A DNA stretch of 64,000 nucleotides from positions 1 to 64,000 of the forward strand of contig VGFS01000005.1 in NCBI GenBank assembly GCA_016868785.1. Direction: 5' to 3'. Every line of letters begins with the position of its first letter. The first letter of the stretch is position 1. Below the pieces are notes generated by a model. That model was not told where the DNA came from and made no database searches. It saw nothing but the letters and a program-made list of their open reading frames with translations. Positions 45,102 through 52,969 of the stretch are shown piece after piece. A program made the position numbers and the translations under genes. The stretch comes from Bacteroidota bacterium (GTDB lineage Bacteria; Bacteroidota; Bacteroidia; NS11-12g; UBA955).

Positions 45102-46415
45102 TTATCCAGGGAATTCAAGAAAGGCTTGACCTACGGCAAAAACGTCGCTGAAGCTATTATACATTGGGGCTGGAGCCACTCTGATGACGTTGGGTTCACG
45201 CCAATCAGCAATGATGTTTTTTGCAAATAAATAGTCAAACAAGGCCTTCCCTTTGTGGTCTGTAAGCAAACTGAGTTGCGCTCCTCTTTCATCCGGGTTG
45301 GCAGGTGTGATAATCTCAAATTGAAGTACAGGATTGTTTTCTTTGGCCTGCAAAAGCACAAATTCCAAATAGCCTGTGAGTGAGCGACTTTTCGCACGAA
45401 GTTGGGCAATTTTGGCTTCGTGAAACAGTTCTAGGCTTGCTAGGTGAACGGCCATTCCGAATACGGGTGCATTGCTCATTTGCCATCCTGCGGCGCCAGG
45501 CTCAGGGATGTAACCACGCTTCATGAGGAATCGAACATCTTCTTTGTGTCCCCACCAGCCCGACATTCTCCTGGTTTCAGGATTGAGACCGTGTCGTTCG
45601 TGGATGAAAACACCCGAAACGTTGCCAGGCCCACTGTTGAGATACTTGTAGGAGCACCATGCGGCAAAATCCACATCCCAATCGTGAAGATGGAGGTCGA
45701 TATTTCCGGCGGTGTGAGCCAAATCGAATCCGGCCAATGCGCCCACAGCGTGAGCGGCTTTGGTGATCATCGGCATATTGAAGAGTTGACCTGTGTAATA
45801 TTGAACGCCTGAGAAGAAAGACAGGGCCAATTGGTCACCGGCATCAGCGATGGCACTCAAAATGTCTTCAGTGCGAAGGGTGTATTCGCCATCGCGGGGC
45901 GATAATTCAATGACGGCATCCTCATAATTTAATCTGTATCCTTCTACCTGACTTTGAACGGCATACATATCTGAAGGAAAGGCACCGGCTTCCATGATGA
46001 TTTTGTACCGTTGGGGTATTTTTTCTCCATTCGGACCAGGGGTAAATGTGGGTCTGTAGAAGCTATACATCAGCAAATGTAAGTTCACGGTTAGGTGGTT
46101 CATAACCACTACTTCGTGGGGTTTGGCTCCAGTAATTTCTGCGGTATAGTCTGTGAGAAATTTGTGGTAGTGAAACCAAGGTTTGCGGCCGTGAAAATGG
46201 CCTTCAACACCCCATTGTGCCCAATCTTCCAATTCGTTGGTGAGGGCTTGTTTGGCACTTTTTGGTTGTAATCCGAGTGAATTTCCGCAGAGATAAATTT
46301 GATTTTCTCCGTGTTGATTTTTTGGGAAAAGGAATTGCTCTCTGAACTTTGAAAGGGTGTCTTGCTGGTCGAGATGTGCAGCGAATTCTGCGGTGTTTTC
46401 AAACGTTTGATTCAC
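45102..46415 (-). CDS. kynU: Kynureninase
   Basis: KynU (437 aa) is a PLP enzyme that splits kynurenine to anthranilate and alanine, or 3-hydroxykynurenine to 3-hydroxyanthranilate. The PLP lysine is K257 in CSYKYLNSGPG. The family start YLCGNSLGLQPKS, HLTVNLHLLM, and AGFDLAHTAGN (Asp and His) are clear. Start is GTG at 46415, 4 nt after TACCTTTG. The longer frame from 46460 would read through the promoter. No other kynurenine-pathway gene is in the window. Divergent from the MarR gene. Confidence 0.94.
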   Translation of the reverse strand: MNQTFENTAEFAAHLDQQDTLSKFREQFLFPKNQHGENQIYLCGNSLGLQPKSAKQALTNELEDWAQWGVEGHFHGRKPWFHYHKFLTDYTAEITGAKPHEVVVMNHLTVNLHLLMYSFYRPTFTPGPNGEKIPQRYKIIMEAGAFPSDMYAVQSQVEGYRLNYEDAVIELSPRDGEYTLRTEDILSAIADAGDQLALSFFSGVQYYTGQLFNMPMITKAAHAVGALAGFDLAHTAGNIDLHLHDWDVDFAAWCSYKYLNSGPGNVSGVFIHERHGLNPETRRMSGWWGHKEDVRFLMKRGYIPEPGAAGWQMSNAPVFGMAVHLASLELFHEAKIAQLRAKSRSLTGYLEFVLLQAKENNPVLQFEIITPANPDERGAQLSLLTDHKGKALFDYLFAKNIIADWREPNVIRVAPAPMYNSFSDVFAVGQAFLEFPG

Positions 46416-46419
46416 GATA

Positions 46420-46427
46420 CAAAGGTA
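46420..46427 (-). promoter_or_regulatory. kynU -7 box, leaderless arrangement
   Basis: TACCTTTG on the minus strand, ending 4 nt before the GTG at 46415. Confidence 0.65.
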
Positions 46428-46453
46428 CAACGATAATTTACATGCGGTATATT

Positions 46454-46469
46454 TGATCATAATTGATCA
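46454..46469. promoter_or_regulatory. Possible MarR operator
   Basis: Two TGATCA palindromes (46454-46459 and 46464-46469) repeat with a 10-bp start-to-start period, as ATTTGATCAT then AATTGATCAT. One helical turn separates them. They lie between the divergent kynU and MarR promoters, and the first overlaps a TATATTTG box on the plus strand (46448-46455). Confidence 0.5.
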
Positions 46470-46502
46470 TATTTGTTGCTCCGATTATAAATTTTAAGCG
46501 CC

Positions 46503-46952
46503 TTGAAACTCGAAGAAGCCATTAAACAAAAACGATTTGAATCGCCTCAGATCAAGGCGATGCTCAACATCATGTATACGTCCAACTGGCTAATGGGTGA
46601 GTTTCGTGATATTTATAAGCCCTATGGAATTACGCCGCAGCAGTACAATGTATTGCGAATTCTTCGGGGCAAACATCCAGAATCGGTGAATCCTTCAGAA
46701 ATCAAGGAGGTGATGTTAGATAAGAACCCAGACATCACAAGGTTGTGTGATCGGTTGTTGGCGATGGGGTTGATTGGTCGCAGTATAGACGCGGAAAATC
46801 GCCGAAAAATGAATATCGTAATCACAGATCAAGGATTACACATGTTGGCACAAATTCAGCCTTTGTTGGGGGAACGACAGGCGCTCATTTTGAGTCGTGC
46901 CGGATTGGATTACGGTCTACTGAGTGATTTATTGGATGAGCTGAGGGGCTAA
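46503..46952 (+). CDS. MarR-family transcriptional regulator
   Basis: A 149-aa winged-helix regulator: an N-terminal dimer helix (FESPQIKAMLNIMYTSNWLM), helix-turn-helix GITPQQYNVLRILRG and PSEIKEVMLDKNPDITRLCDRLLAMGLI, and the wing SIDAENRRKMNIVITDQG. The start codon is TTG at 46503, with a weak TAAATTTT box 7 nt before. It is divergent from kynU, with a palindromic site between, and may control kynU and itself. Its 3' end overlaps the convergent methyltransferase by 4 bp. Confidence 0.92.
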   Translation: MKLEEAIKQKRFESPQIKAMLNIMYTSNWLMGEFRDIYKPYGITPQQYNVLRILRGKHPESVNPSEIKEVMLDKNPDITRLCDRLLAMGLIGRSIDAENRRKMNIVITDQGLHMLAQIQPLLGERQALILSRAGLDYGLLSDLLDELRG

Positions 46953-47599
46953 ACCAACTTGGTGATCAGGGTTATTCCATCGCGGATGGGGATTAGGGTC
47001 ACCATGGCATTTTCGATTTGTTTGGCGTAAAGATTAAACGTGTGCATGTTTTGGGTATCACGGTCTGTGGCCAGGTCGTGGGCATGAATCACCCGTTTGC
47101 TCCACAGGGTGTTATCGAACAGCATCACGCCGCCTTTGTTCAACCGGGGGTAGCAATAATCCAAGTAGGATTTATAGTTGTGTTTGTCGGCATCCACGAA
47201 GATGAAATCAGGGTTCACATTGAGTGTGGGCAATACAGTGAGTGCGTCACCCACATGCCATTGCACCTTGTGGTTGGGTTGTTGATTTCGCCAAAATTCC
47301 TGGGTCTTATAGGCGGTTTCTGCATCGGCCTCAATGGAGTGAATGGTTGAATTTGGGGGAAGATGCTCTAGTAAGCAGGCAGTGGCATAACCGGTAAATG
47401 TTCCAATTTCAAGCACACATTGGGGTTGTTTCATGGCAACCAACGAAGATAAAAGTCTGCCTTGCAGGTGTCCCGATAGCATGCGGGGGTTGATCATTTT
47501 TTTCCATGTGAACTCATTGATAGCCTGTAAAAACGGGGTTTCCGCAGCGCTTACATTTTCACAGTATACATGAATTTCGTCTTGCCAATCGGGATGCAT
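46949..47599 (-). CDS. SAM-dependent O-methyltransferase (caffeoyl-CoA/COMT-like family)
   Basis: A 216-aa class I methyltransferase. The SAM-binding loop is VLEIGTFTGYATACL, followed by IHSIEAD, HVGDA and the family motif DFIFVDADKHNYKSYLDYCYPRLNKGGVMLFDNTLW, where the Asp-Ala-Asp/Asn pattern binds a divalent metal. This is the Mg-dependent catechol or caffeoyl-CoA type. The substrate is unknown; it lies near kynU but on an opposing transcript. Confidence 0.9.
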   Translation of the reverse strand: MHPDWQDEIHVYCENVSAAETPFLQAINEFTWKKMINPRMLSGHLQGRLLSSLVAMKQPQCVLEIGTFTGYATACLLEHLPPNSTIHSIEADAETAYKTQEFWRNQQPNHKVQWHVGDALTVLPTLNVNPDFIFVDADKHNYKSYLDYCYPRLNKGGVMLFDNTLWSKRVIHAHDLATDRDTQNMHTFNLYAKQIENAMVTLIPIRDGITLITKLV

Positions 47600-47665
47600 A
47601 ATTTTATTGCAAATTTCATCTTGTTTTTCTGAATCAAAAATCTATTTTCGCGGTAAGTAAGAATT

Positions 47666-47887
47666 ATGTATTGGACACTTGAATTGGTCAGCTATTTGGA
47701 CGATGCGCCATGGCCAGCCACCAAAGATGAGTTGATCGATTATGCGATTCGTTCTGGCGCTCCTTTGGAGGTGATAGAAAACCTGCAGGAGCTTGAAGAC
47801 GACGGAGAGCCATACGAGAGCATTGAAGAAATTTGGAGTGATTATCCGTCGGATGATGACTATTTCTTTAATGAAGATGAATTCTAA
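47666..47887 (+). CDS. DUF2795 family small protein
   Basis: A 73-aa acidic protein with the conserved start MYWTLELVSYLDDAPWPATKDELIDYAIRSGAPLEVIENLQELEDDGEPYESIEEIWSDYPS and end DYFFNEDEF-type tail, as seen in this family across Bacteroidota. No function is known. A TATTTTCG box lies 15 nt upstream, and a terminator follows. Confidence 0.92.
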   Translation: MYWTLELVSYLDDAPWPATKDELIDYAIRSGAPLEVIENLQELEDDGEPYESIEEIWSDYPSDDDYFFNEDEF

Positions 47888-47911
47888 TCTTTGGAAGAAC
47901 CACATTAATCT

Positions 47912-47939
47912 AAGGGTCAACGAAAGTTGGCCCTTTTTT
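47912..47939. terminator. Terminator between the DUF2795 gene and hflX
   Basis: Stem AAGGGTCAAC/GTTGGCCCTT (one mismatch) with GAAA loop and T run. It overlaps the hflX stop, so it can terminate only the DUF2795 transcript efficiently. Confidence 0.65.
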
Positions 47940-49095
47940 GTTCGAGCAATAATTCTGCGATGGTGTTTCTGAGTTTTTCGATGTTCACATTGTTTTGGGC
48001 AGAAATGAATACGGCAGGGGAATTTTCCTTGGCGATCCAACTTTTTTCAAATTGTTCCAGGGTAAGACCGGTGGAACCCACGAAGAAATCATCGTCTTCG
48101 GATTCTTTAAAGGCATCAATTTTATTGAAAACAATGAGTTCGGGTTTATTACTGGCGCCAATTTCGTGAAGGATTTCCTTCACACTCATCATTTGTTGTT
48201 CGAAGGCAGGGTTGGAAATATCCACCACGTGAATGAGCAAATCCGTTTCCATGGCTTCTGCCAGGGTGCTTTTGAAACTTTCGATCAACAGGGTGGGTAG
48301 TTTTCTGATAAATCCTACGGTATCGCTGAGCAACAACGGCAGCATCCCTCCTTGGTTATCGGGGTGTGGAATGACCACTTTTCTAACGGTGGCATCGAGG
48401 GTAGCAAACAGTTTGTTTTCTACCAATACATCCGACCTACTCAGCAGGTTCATCACGGTACTTTTTCCCACGTTGGTATAGCCCACCAGCGCACACCGAA
48501 AAACGCCATCTCTGGATTTTCTTTGGGTTTGGCCGATCTTTTCAATGTCTTGTAATTTCGATTTTAACAGTGATATTTTGTCGCGCAGTACCCGTCGGTC
48601 GGTTTCAATTTCTTTTTCACCCGGACCTTTCATGCCAATCCCTCCTTTTTGTTTCGATAAGTGTGTCCACATACCTGTAAGGCGGGGCAGCATAAAGATA
48701 CTCTGGGCAAGTTCTACCTGTGTTTTGGCTTGAGCGGTTTTTGCGTTGTTGGCAAAAATGTCTAGGATGAGGTGGGTTCTGCTGAGGATTTTGGTGTTTT
48801 CGAGTTCAGATTCGATGTTCCTAACTTGGGCCGGGGTGAGTTCATCATCGAAGATGACCAAGTCAATTTTGTTTTTGACAACATACTGTTTGATTTCCTC
48901 TAATTTTCCCTTTCCCACATAGGTTTTAGGCTGGGGGTGTTCGAGATTTTGTATGAATCGTTTTTTGGATCCCGCGCCTGAGTTAAGGACCAGTTGCTCA
49001 AGTTCTGCCAGTGTTTCTTCTATGGGAATGACTTGTTGTGGCGTGTTAACGCCCACCACGATGGCTGTTTCTGTATGGGTTGCTGAAGAGTGCAA
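47917..49095 (-). CDS. hflX: GTPase HflX
   Basis: HflX (392 aa) rescues or splits stalled ribosomes. The N-terminal HflX domain has TYVGKGKLEEI and FDDELTPAQVRN. The middle has the glycine-rich linker GGIGMKGPGEKEIETDRRVL, then the G domain with GYTNVGKST, DTVGFIRKLP and NKID. Length is normal. Start is TTG at 49095; no ATG is in frame before an upstream stop. A TAATTTTG box lies 29 nt upstream. Confidence 0.95.
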   Translation of the reverse strand: MHSSATHTETAIVVGVNTPQQVIPIEETLAELEQLVLNSGAGSKKRFIQNLEHPQPKTYVGKGKLEEIKQYVVKNKIDLVIFDDELTPAQVRNIESELENTKILSRTHLILDIFANNAKTAQAKTQVELAQSIFMLPRLTGMWTHLSKQKGGIGMKGPGEKEIETDRRVLRDKISLLKSKLQDIEKIGQTQRKSRDGVFRCALVGYTNVGKSTVMNLLSRSDVLVENKLFATLDATVRKVVIPHPDNQGGMLPLLLSDTVGFIRKLPTLLIESFKSTLAEAMETDLLIHVVDISNPAFEQQMMSVKEILHEIGASNKPELIVFNKIDAFKESEDDDFFVGSTGLTLEQFEKSWIAKENSPAVFISAQNNVNIEKLRNTIAELLLEQKRANFR

Positions 49096-49124
49096 GGGAA
49101 TGGTTACTAAGAATAAATGTCATG

Positions 49125-49132
49125 CAAAATTA
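49125..49132 (-). promoter_or_regulatory. hflX -7 box
   Basis: TAATTTTG on the minus strand, 29 nt before the TTG start of hflX. Confidence 0.5.
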
Positions 49133-49176
49133 CGGCAGCGCTTGGGAATTCAACCAAGTAGGGTGATTTTTGAGAG

Positions 49177-50691
49177 GTGAAGGCTTTGAAACGACAAATT
49201 TGGTTGATGTTGGGGTTGTTTGCGGTGACGATATTTGCCCAAACAACGCTGGTTTCGAATCAAGCGGGTTTGGCCCAAAAGAAAAGTCAGTTTCGAAAAG
49301 CGTTGGGGCAGTCGAACGGACAGGTTTTCACAGCATATTCTTCCAATGCCGATTTGAGTTTGGGGTTTGTGATTGAAAAATATTCGGCGGATTTAATTTT
49401 TCAATCCGACAGAAAAATTGAGGCTCAAGGCAAGCAACGAATCTTGAAATTGGTTTTGGGAGACTCGTTTTTTTATTGGGTTTCTGTGGTGAAGGTTCGT
49501 AGGCATGTATTTAAGTTTTTCCATCATCGATTAGATTTGGGTTTGGATGGAGCGGTTTTGAGCAAAGAATTGGCCACTTTTACGGGTGTCGATTTGGATA
49601 TCACCCAGTGGGAAACGGTAGGTTCAATTGACCGCCGGACATTGGGTGTTTTCGCTTTTGGGGTGAAATTGGGTTGGAATGACGAGGGCAAGAGACTTAC
49701 CATGGCTAGGGGCATGACAATCACGCAAGGGGGTGTGGTGATGGATACTTTTTTGACGGCATTGCCTTCAGATTTTGGTGTGGATGAAGTTGTATGGCGA
49801 TCGGCAGAAGTTAACCAGAAAGGCGATTTGGGCCTGGTATTCGAAGATGAAATTTCTGGGAATACTTTGTTTAACGGCAAAAAAGAAATCAGTCACTATC
49901 ATGTGATACAACGAATCCATGGTAAAACGTATCAAGAGCGATTATCGACTGAAGGGATGATTCGTGAATTGGCAATCACGCTTGATCCTGCTACTCAGGC
50001 GTTTGTTCTGTTTGGTTTTTGGTCGGACTGGAAACAAAGCGGCCTATCAGGTTACTTGAAATGTAAGTTTGGGTCACTAAGTGCAGGTGCAGATAGTTTG
50101 GTTGGTCGTTGGCAGGTGGAGGCCACGGGCTGGGATGAATGGCAGTATCGCCAGATGTCCGGTTTATCGGCCACCAAAAAATCAGGCAAACCAGAGAGTT
50201 ATTTTATTCGAGATGTAGTTGCATTAAGCCACGGAGGCAGTGCGATATTGGCTGAACAATTCTTTGAAACCCGGCAAATGGAGACCTATTATGTGAACGG
50301 GGTGCCACAAACAAGCACCAAGTTATTTTATCATTATGGAGATATTGCTACGATATTTTTAAATGCCAGTGGCGAGTTGGATACGATTGTAATGACCCGA
50401 AAAACGCAAGTAGGTACTTCATCGAGCGCTTATTTGTATGGATTTGCTCATTATATCTGCGCTGGGTCATTGAACTTGGTTTACAACGACGATGAAGGTG
50501 AAATGAATCGTGTGATGCATGTACAAATTGACAATACCTTTGCAGCGGAAAGGGAGTGGTTGTTTCGCAGTGAAAATATTCCGGGATCAGTGGTTCCTTA
50601 CGAGGGTCTTCACACCGAATATTGCACATTAACGATCCCCATTTATCGCGACAAACAATGGCATTGGCTTCAAGTGTATTCAAATGATTAA
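49177..50691 (+). CDS. Secreted protein, unrecognised, 504 aa
   Basis: The signal peptide QIWLMLGLFAVTIFAQ follows a basic start; the start is GTG at 49177, with TTG at 49186 possible. The remainder is beta-strand-rich with many repeats of similar length (LGLVFEDEISGNTLFNGKKEI type), without a known motif. No T9SS domain is seen. It overlaps the next gene by 8 bp. It is divergent from hflX. Confidence 0.75.
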   Translation: MKALKRQIWLMLGLFAVTIFAQTTLVSNQAGLAQKKSQFRKALGQSNGQVFTAYSSNADLSLGFVIEKYSADLIFQSDRKIEAQGKQRILKLVLGDSFFYWVSVVKVRRHVFKFFHHRLDLGLDGAVLSKELATFTGVDLDITQWETVGSIDRRTLGVFAFGVKLGWNDEGKRLTMARGMTITQGGVVMDTFLTALPSDFGVDEVVWRSAEVNQKGDLGLVFEDEISGNTLFNGKKEISHYHVIQRIHGKTYQERLSTEGMIRELAITLDPATQAFVLFGFWSDWKQSGLSGYLKCKFGSLSAGADSLVGRWQVEATGWDEWQYRQMSGLSATKKSGKPESYFIRDVVALSHGGSAILAEQFFETRQMETYYVNGVPQTSTKLFYHYGDIATIFLNASGELDTIVMTRKTQVGTSSSAYLYGFAHYICAGSLNLVYNDDEGEMNRVMHVQIDNTFAAEREWLFRSENIPGSVVPYEGLHTEYCTLTIPIYRDKQWHWLQVYSND

Positions 50692-51661
50692 CCGACTCAA
50701 AAACCACGGATTGTTTACCCTGTTGTTGGTGATTGTTATGGCAATTGCCATTAGAATACCGGCTTTGTGGGTGATTCCGAAGGAGGCAGTGATATCCAAA
50801 CCTGGAATTTTGAGCGCCTTGGTTTCATGGATTAATCAATGGCCCATATTCTCGGTAGTGATTTCATTGTTGATGGTGGTTTCGTTGGCGTTTATGATCA
50901 ATGAAATGGTTCGTTCACACGCCATCATGCGTCCTGTTGGGTATTTGCCCGCCTATTTTTTCATTCTGTTACAGAGCATTTATCTGGAAAACATGCTAGT
51001 GACTGAGTACCATTTTGGGAATTTCTTTGTGTTTTTGGCTTTGATTCTGTTGTTGCGATTGCGTGATGGGTACTCCACGGTATTGCTTTTTTACAGTGCG
51101 TTGGCCTTTGGGATGGCGATTTTGATTGTGCCCGATCACTTACTCATTCTGTTGTTTATACTCTCTTGCGTGTTGGTATTCAAAACCATCGTTATCCGCG
51201 ATGTTTTGGCCATTGTCTTTGGGTTGGTTTTGCCGTATTACGTGTTGCGATCTTTGATTTTTATCAACGGTTGGGATGTTGCAGCCGTTTCAAATATTAC
51301 CACCACTCCATTGAATATTCATGGTCTGGGAAACGGACTTATGGGTTTGCTGACCAAATACAGCGTATATGTGTCGTTTCTGGTGGTGGCGATTTTTGGA
51401 CTGATGAAGGTGAGTGGAAATTATTTTAGTGACAATGTGGAGGTGAGGCGCAGCAAGCTGGTGATTATTTTATTCTTTGTTTACAGTTTGTTGTTATTGG
51501 CAATACATTGGCGGGAGCTGAAGAGTTTTCACTTGCTCACGGCTTTCCCGGCGGCCATTTTAATCGCCTACTTCTTTACAGGTGAGAAGCGTTATTGGTG
51601 GAAAGAGCTGATGGGGTGGGGTTTGTTGTTGGCCTTAATTACGACTTTGTATTTCGTGTAA
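50684..51661 (+). CDS. DUF6427-like integral membrane protein
   Basis: A 325-aa protein with about ten hydrophobic segments and little between them. It starts MINRLKNHGLFTLLLVIVMAIAIRIP and has LLLRLRDGYSTVLLFYSALAFGMAILIVPDHLLILLF in the middle. This resembles a Bacteroidota-specific family (DUF6427) of unknown function. It overlaps the preceding gene by 8 bp and the convergent ACP phosphodiesterase-like gene by 27 bp. Confidence 0.65.
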   Translation: MINRLKNHGLFTLLLVIVMAIAIRIPALWVIPKEAVISKPGILSALVSWINQWPIFSVVISLLMVVSLAFMINEMVRSHAIMRPVGYLPAYFFILLQSIYLENMLVTEYHFGNFFVFLALILLLRLRDGYSTVLLFYSALAFGMAILIVPDHLLILLFILSCVLVFKTIVIRDVLAIVFGLVLPYYVLRSLIFINGWDVAAVSNITTTPLNIHGLGNGLMGLLTKYSVYVSFLVVAIFGLMKVSGNYFSDNVEVRRSKLVIILFFVYSLLLLAIHWRELKSFHLLTAFPAAILIAYFFTGEKRYWWKELMGWGLLLALITTLYFV

Positions 51662-52327
51662 TCCGAGTGATTCTAATTGACCAACCCATCGATGATACAG
51701 TTGGGTAATGTCTGCTACAATTTGGGTTTCGTGTTGATCATACCATGTTGTAGGAATGCCCACTTGGATAAAAATTCTATGGAGGGCAAAGGCGATTCTA
51801 TCGATTTGTTGGTAGTGAAAAAGATATTGCACTTCACAAAAGCGGTTATACCGTTCGAAAAACAGCGTAGGCTGCGGATGTTGCAAGTAATCCAGGGCTT
51901 TCGCGACTGTTTCTCTTTGATTATTTAATTGATGATAGAATAATGTTAATTTTTCTAAATTATTATCTAATACGTATTTATCTAACATTATTTCAATTAA
52001 AACATGAAGTGAAAACCAATATTTGGGCATTTGATAATTGTGGCAGATGGTTTTCCATTCGTTGCGCAGTGTGTCGTAGGAATTTTTAAAAAATTGCGAT
52101 GAGTGGAAGGCTTTATCGCGGGCGATGTGTTGCAAACAGCCTTCTAAAAATTCGATGATTGATGGGTCGGGGTTGGGTGTATTTTTGAGTTGGTCTAATT
52201 GTTTTTGGAAATGAAATTTGCATGATTTTGGGGTGAAGTTTCTCAATAGATCAGGCATGATCAGGGCCACATTGTATGCAGGTAGGTTGGGTTTGTGATC
52301 GATGAGAAAGTGGCTGAAAAAATTCAT
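51635..52327 (-). CDS. Acyl carrier protein phosphodiesterase-like protein
   Basis: A 230-aa protein. The start MNFFSHFLIDHKP and the following VALIMPDLL resemble AcpH-type enzymes, which remove 4'-phosphopantetheine from acyl carrier protein (HD-like metal motifs with H6 and D in MPDL). The catalytic His near ARDKAFHSS and others (LHVLIEIMLDKYVLD) fit a helical hydrolase. Similarity is partial, so function is uncertain. The N-terminal extension before MNFF was rejected. Confidence 0.5.
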   Translation of the reverse strand: MNFFSHFLIDHKPNLPAYNVALIMPDLLRNFTPKSCKFHFQKQLDQLKNTPNPDPSIIEFLEGCLQHIARDKAFHSSQFFKNSYDTLRNEWKTICHNYQMPKYWFSLHVLIEIMLDKYVLDNNLEKLTLFYHQLNNQRETVAKALDYLQHPQPTLFFERYNRFCEVQYLFHYQQIDRIAFALHRIFIQVGIPTTWYDQHETQIVADITQLYHRWVGQLESLGLHEIQSRN

Positions 52328-52375
52328 GGAGGGTGCGAACTTACAACCTTTGTGAAACATTTTTGTTTGAATTCT

Positions 52376-52897
52376 ATGATACGCTGTAGACCCCTAATTG
52401 TTGTTGTTTTGTTTGGCATGATGGCCACATCGTGGGTTTGTGTTTCACCGAACGGCGATTCTCAAAGATTGAATTTAGACACATTGAAAAAAGATAGCAT
52501 GACATACAAAATTGAAAAAACCGAAGAGGAATGGAAAGCGTTGTTGGGTGAGGAGGCGTATCGCGTGTTGCGCTTGAAGGGGACCGAACGTCCGTTTACC
52601 AGTGAATATGAAACGTTGTGGGATTCAGGCACTTATGTTTGCAAGGGCTGTGGTCAGGAGTTGTTTACCAGCGAAACGAAGTTTGATGCAGGTTGCGGGT
52701 GGCCCAGTTTTTATCAGTCGATTGATAAAACCAGGGTAAAGGAAATTGCGGATTATTCCCACGGGATGAGCAGGGTGGAAGTAGTATGCAGTGCATGCGG
52801 TGGGCATTTGGGTCATGTTTTCAACGATGGATACGGACAGCCCACGGGGCTCAGGTATTGTATCAATGGGGTGAGTTTGGGCTTTCGGAAAAAGTAA
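52376..52897 (+). CDS. msrB: Peptide-methionine (R)-S-oxide reductase
   Basis: MsrB (173 aa) reduces methionine-R-sulfoxide in damaged proteins. Zinc cysteines are C89/C92 (CKGCG) and a later CSACGG. The reductase motif is RYCINGVSLGF with catalytic Cys162. FDAGCGWPSF and GHVFNDGYG are family signatures. An N-terminal segment MIRCRPLIVVVLFGMMATSWVC is signal-like with a cysteine at residue 23, so it is probably a lipoprotein or secreted form. The start at 52376 was preferred over the first in-frame ATG, which lies in the opposite gene's leader. Confidence 0.94.
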   Translation: MIRCRPLIVVVLFGMMATSWVCVSPNGDSQRLNLDTLKKDSMTYKIEKTEEEWKALLGEEAYRVLRLKGTERPFTSEYETLWDSGTYVCKGCGQELFTSETKFDAGCGWPSFYQSIDKTRVKEIADYSHGMSRVEVVCSACGGHLGHVFNDGYGQPTGLRYCINGVSLGFRKK

Positions 52898-52969
52898 GAA
52901 TAAACGGATAAATCGGCGGGTTTCTTTCTGTTTCAAGGTGCATTCTGCGTAACTTGCTCTTTTGATTAC

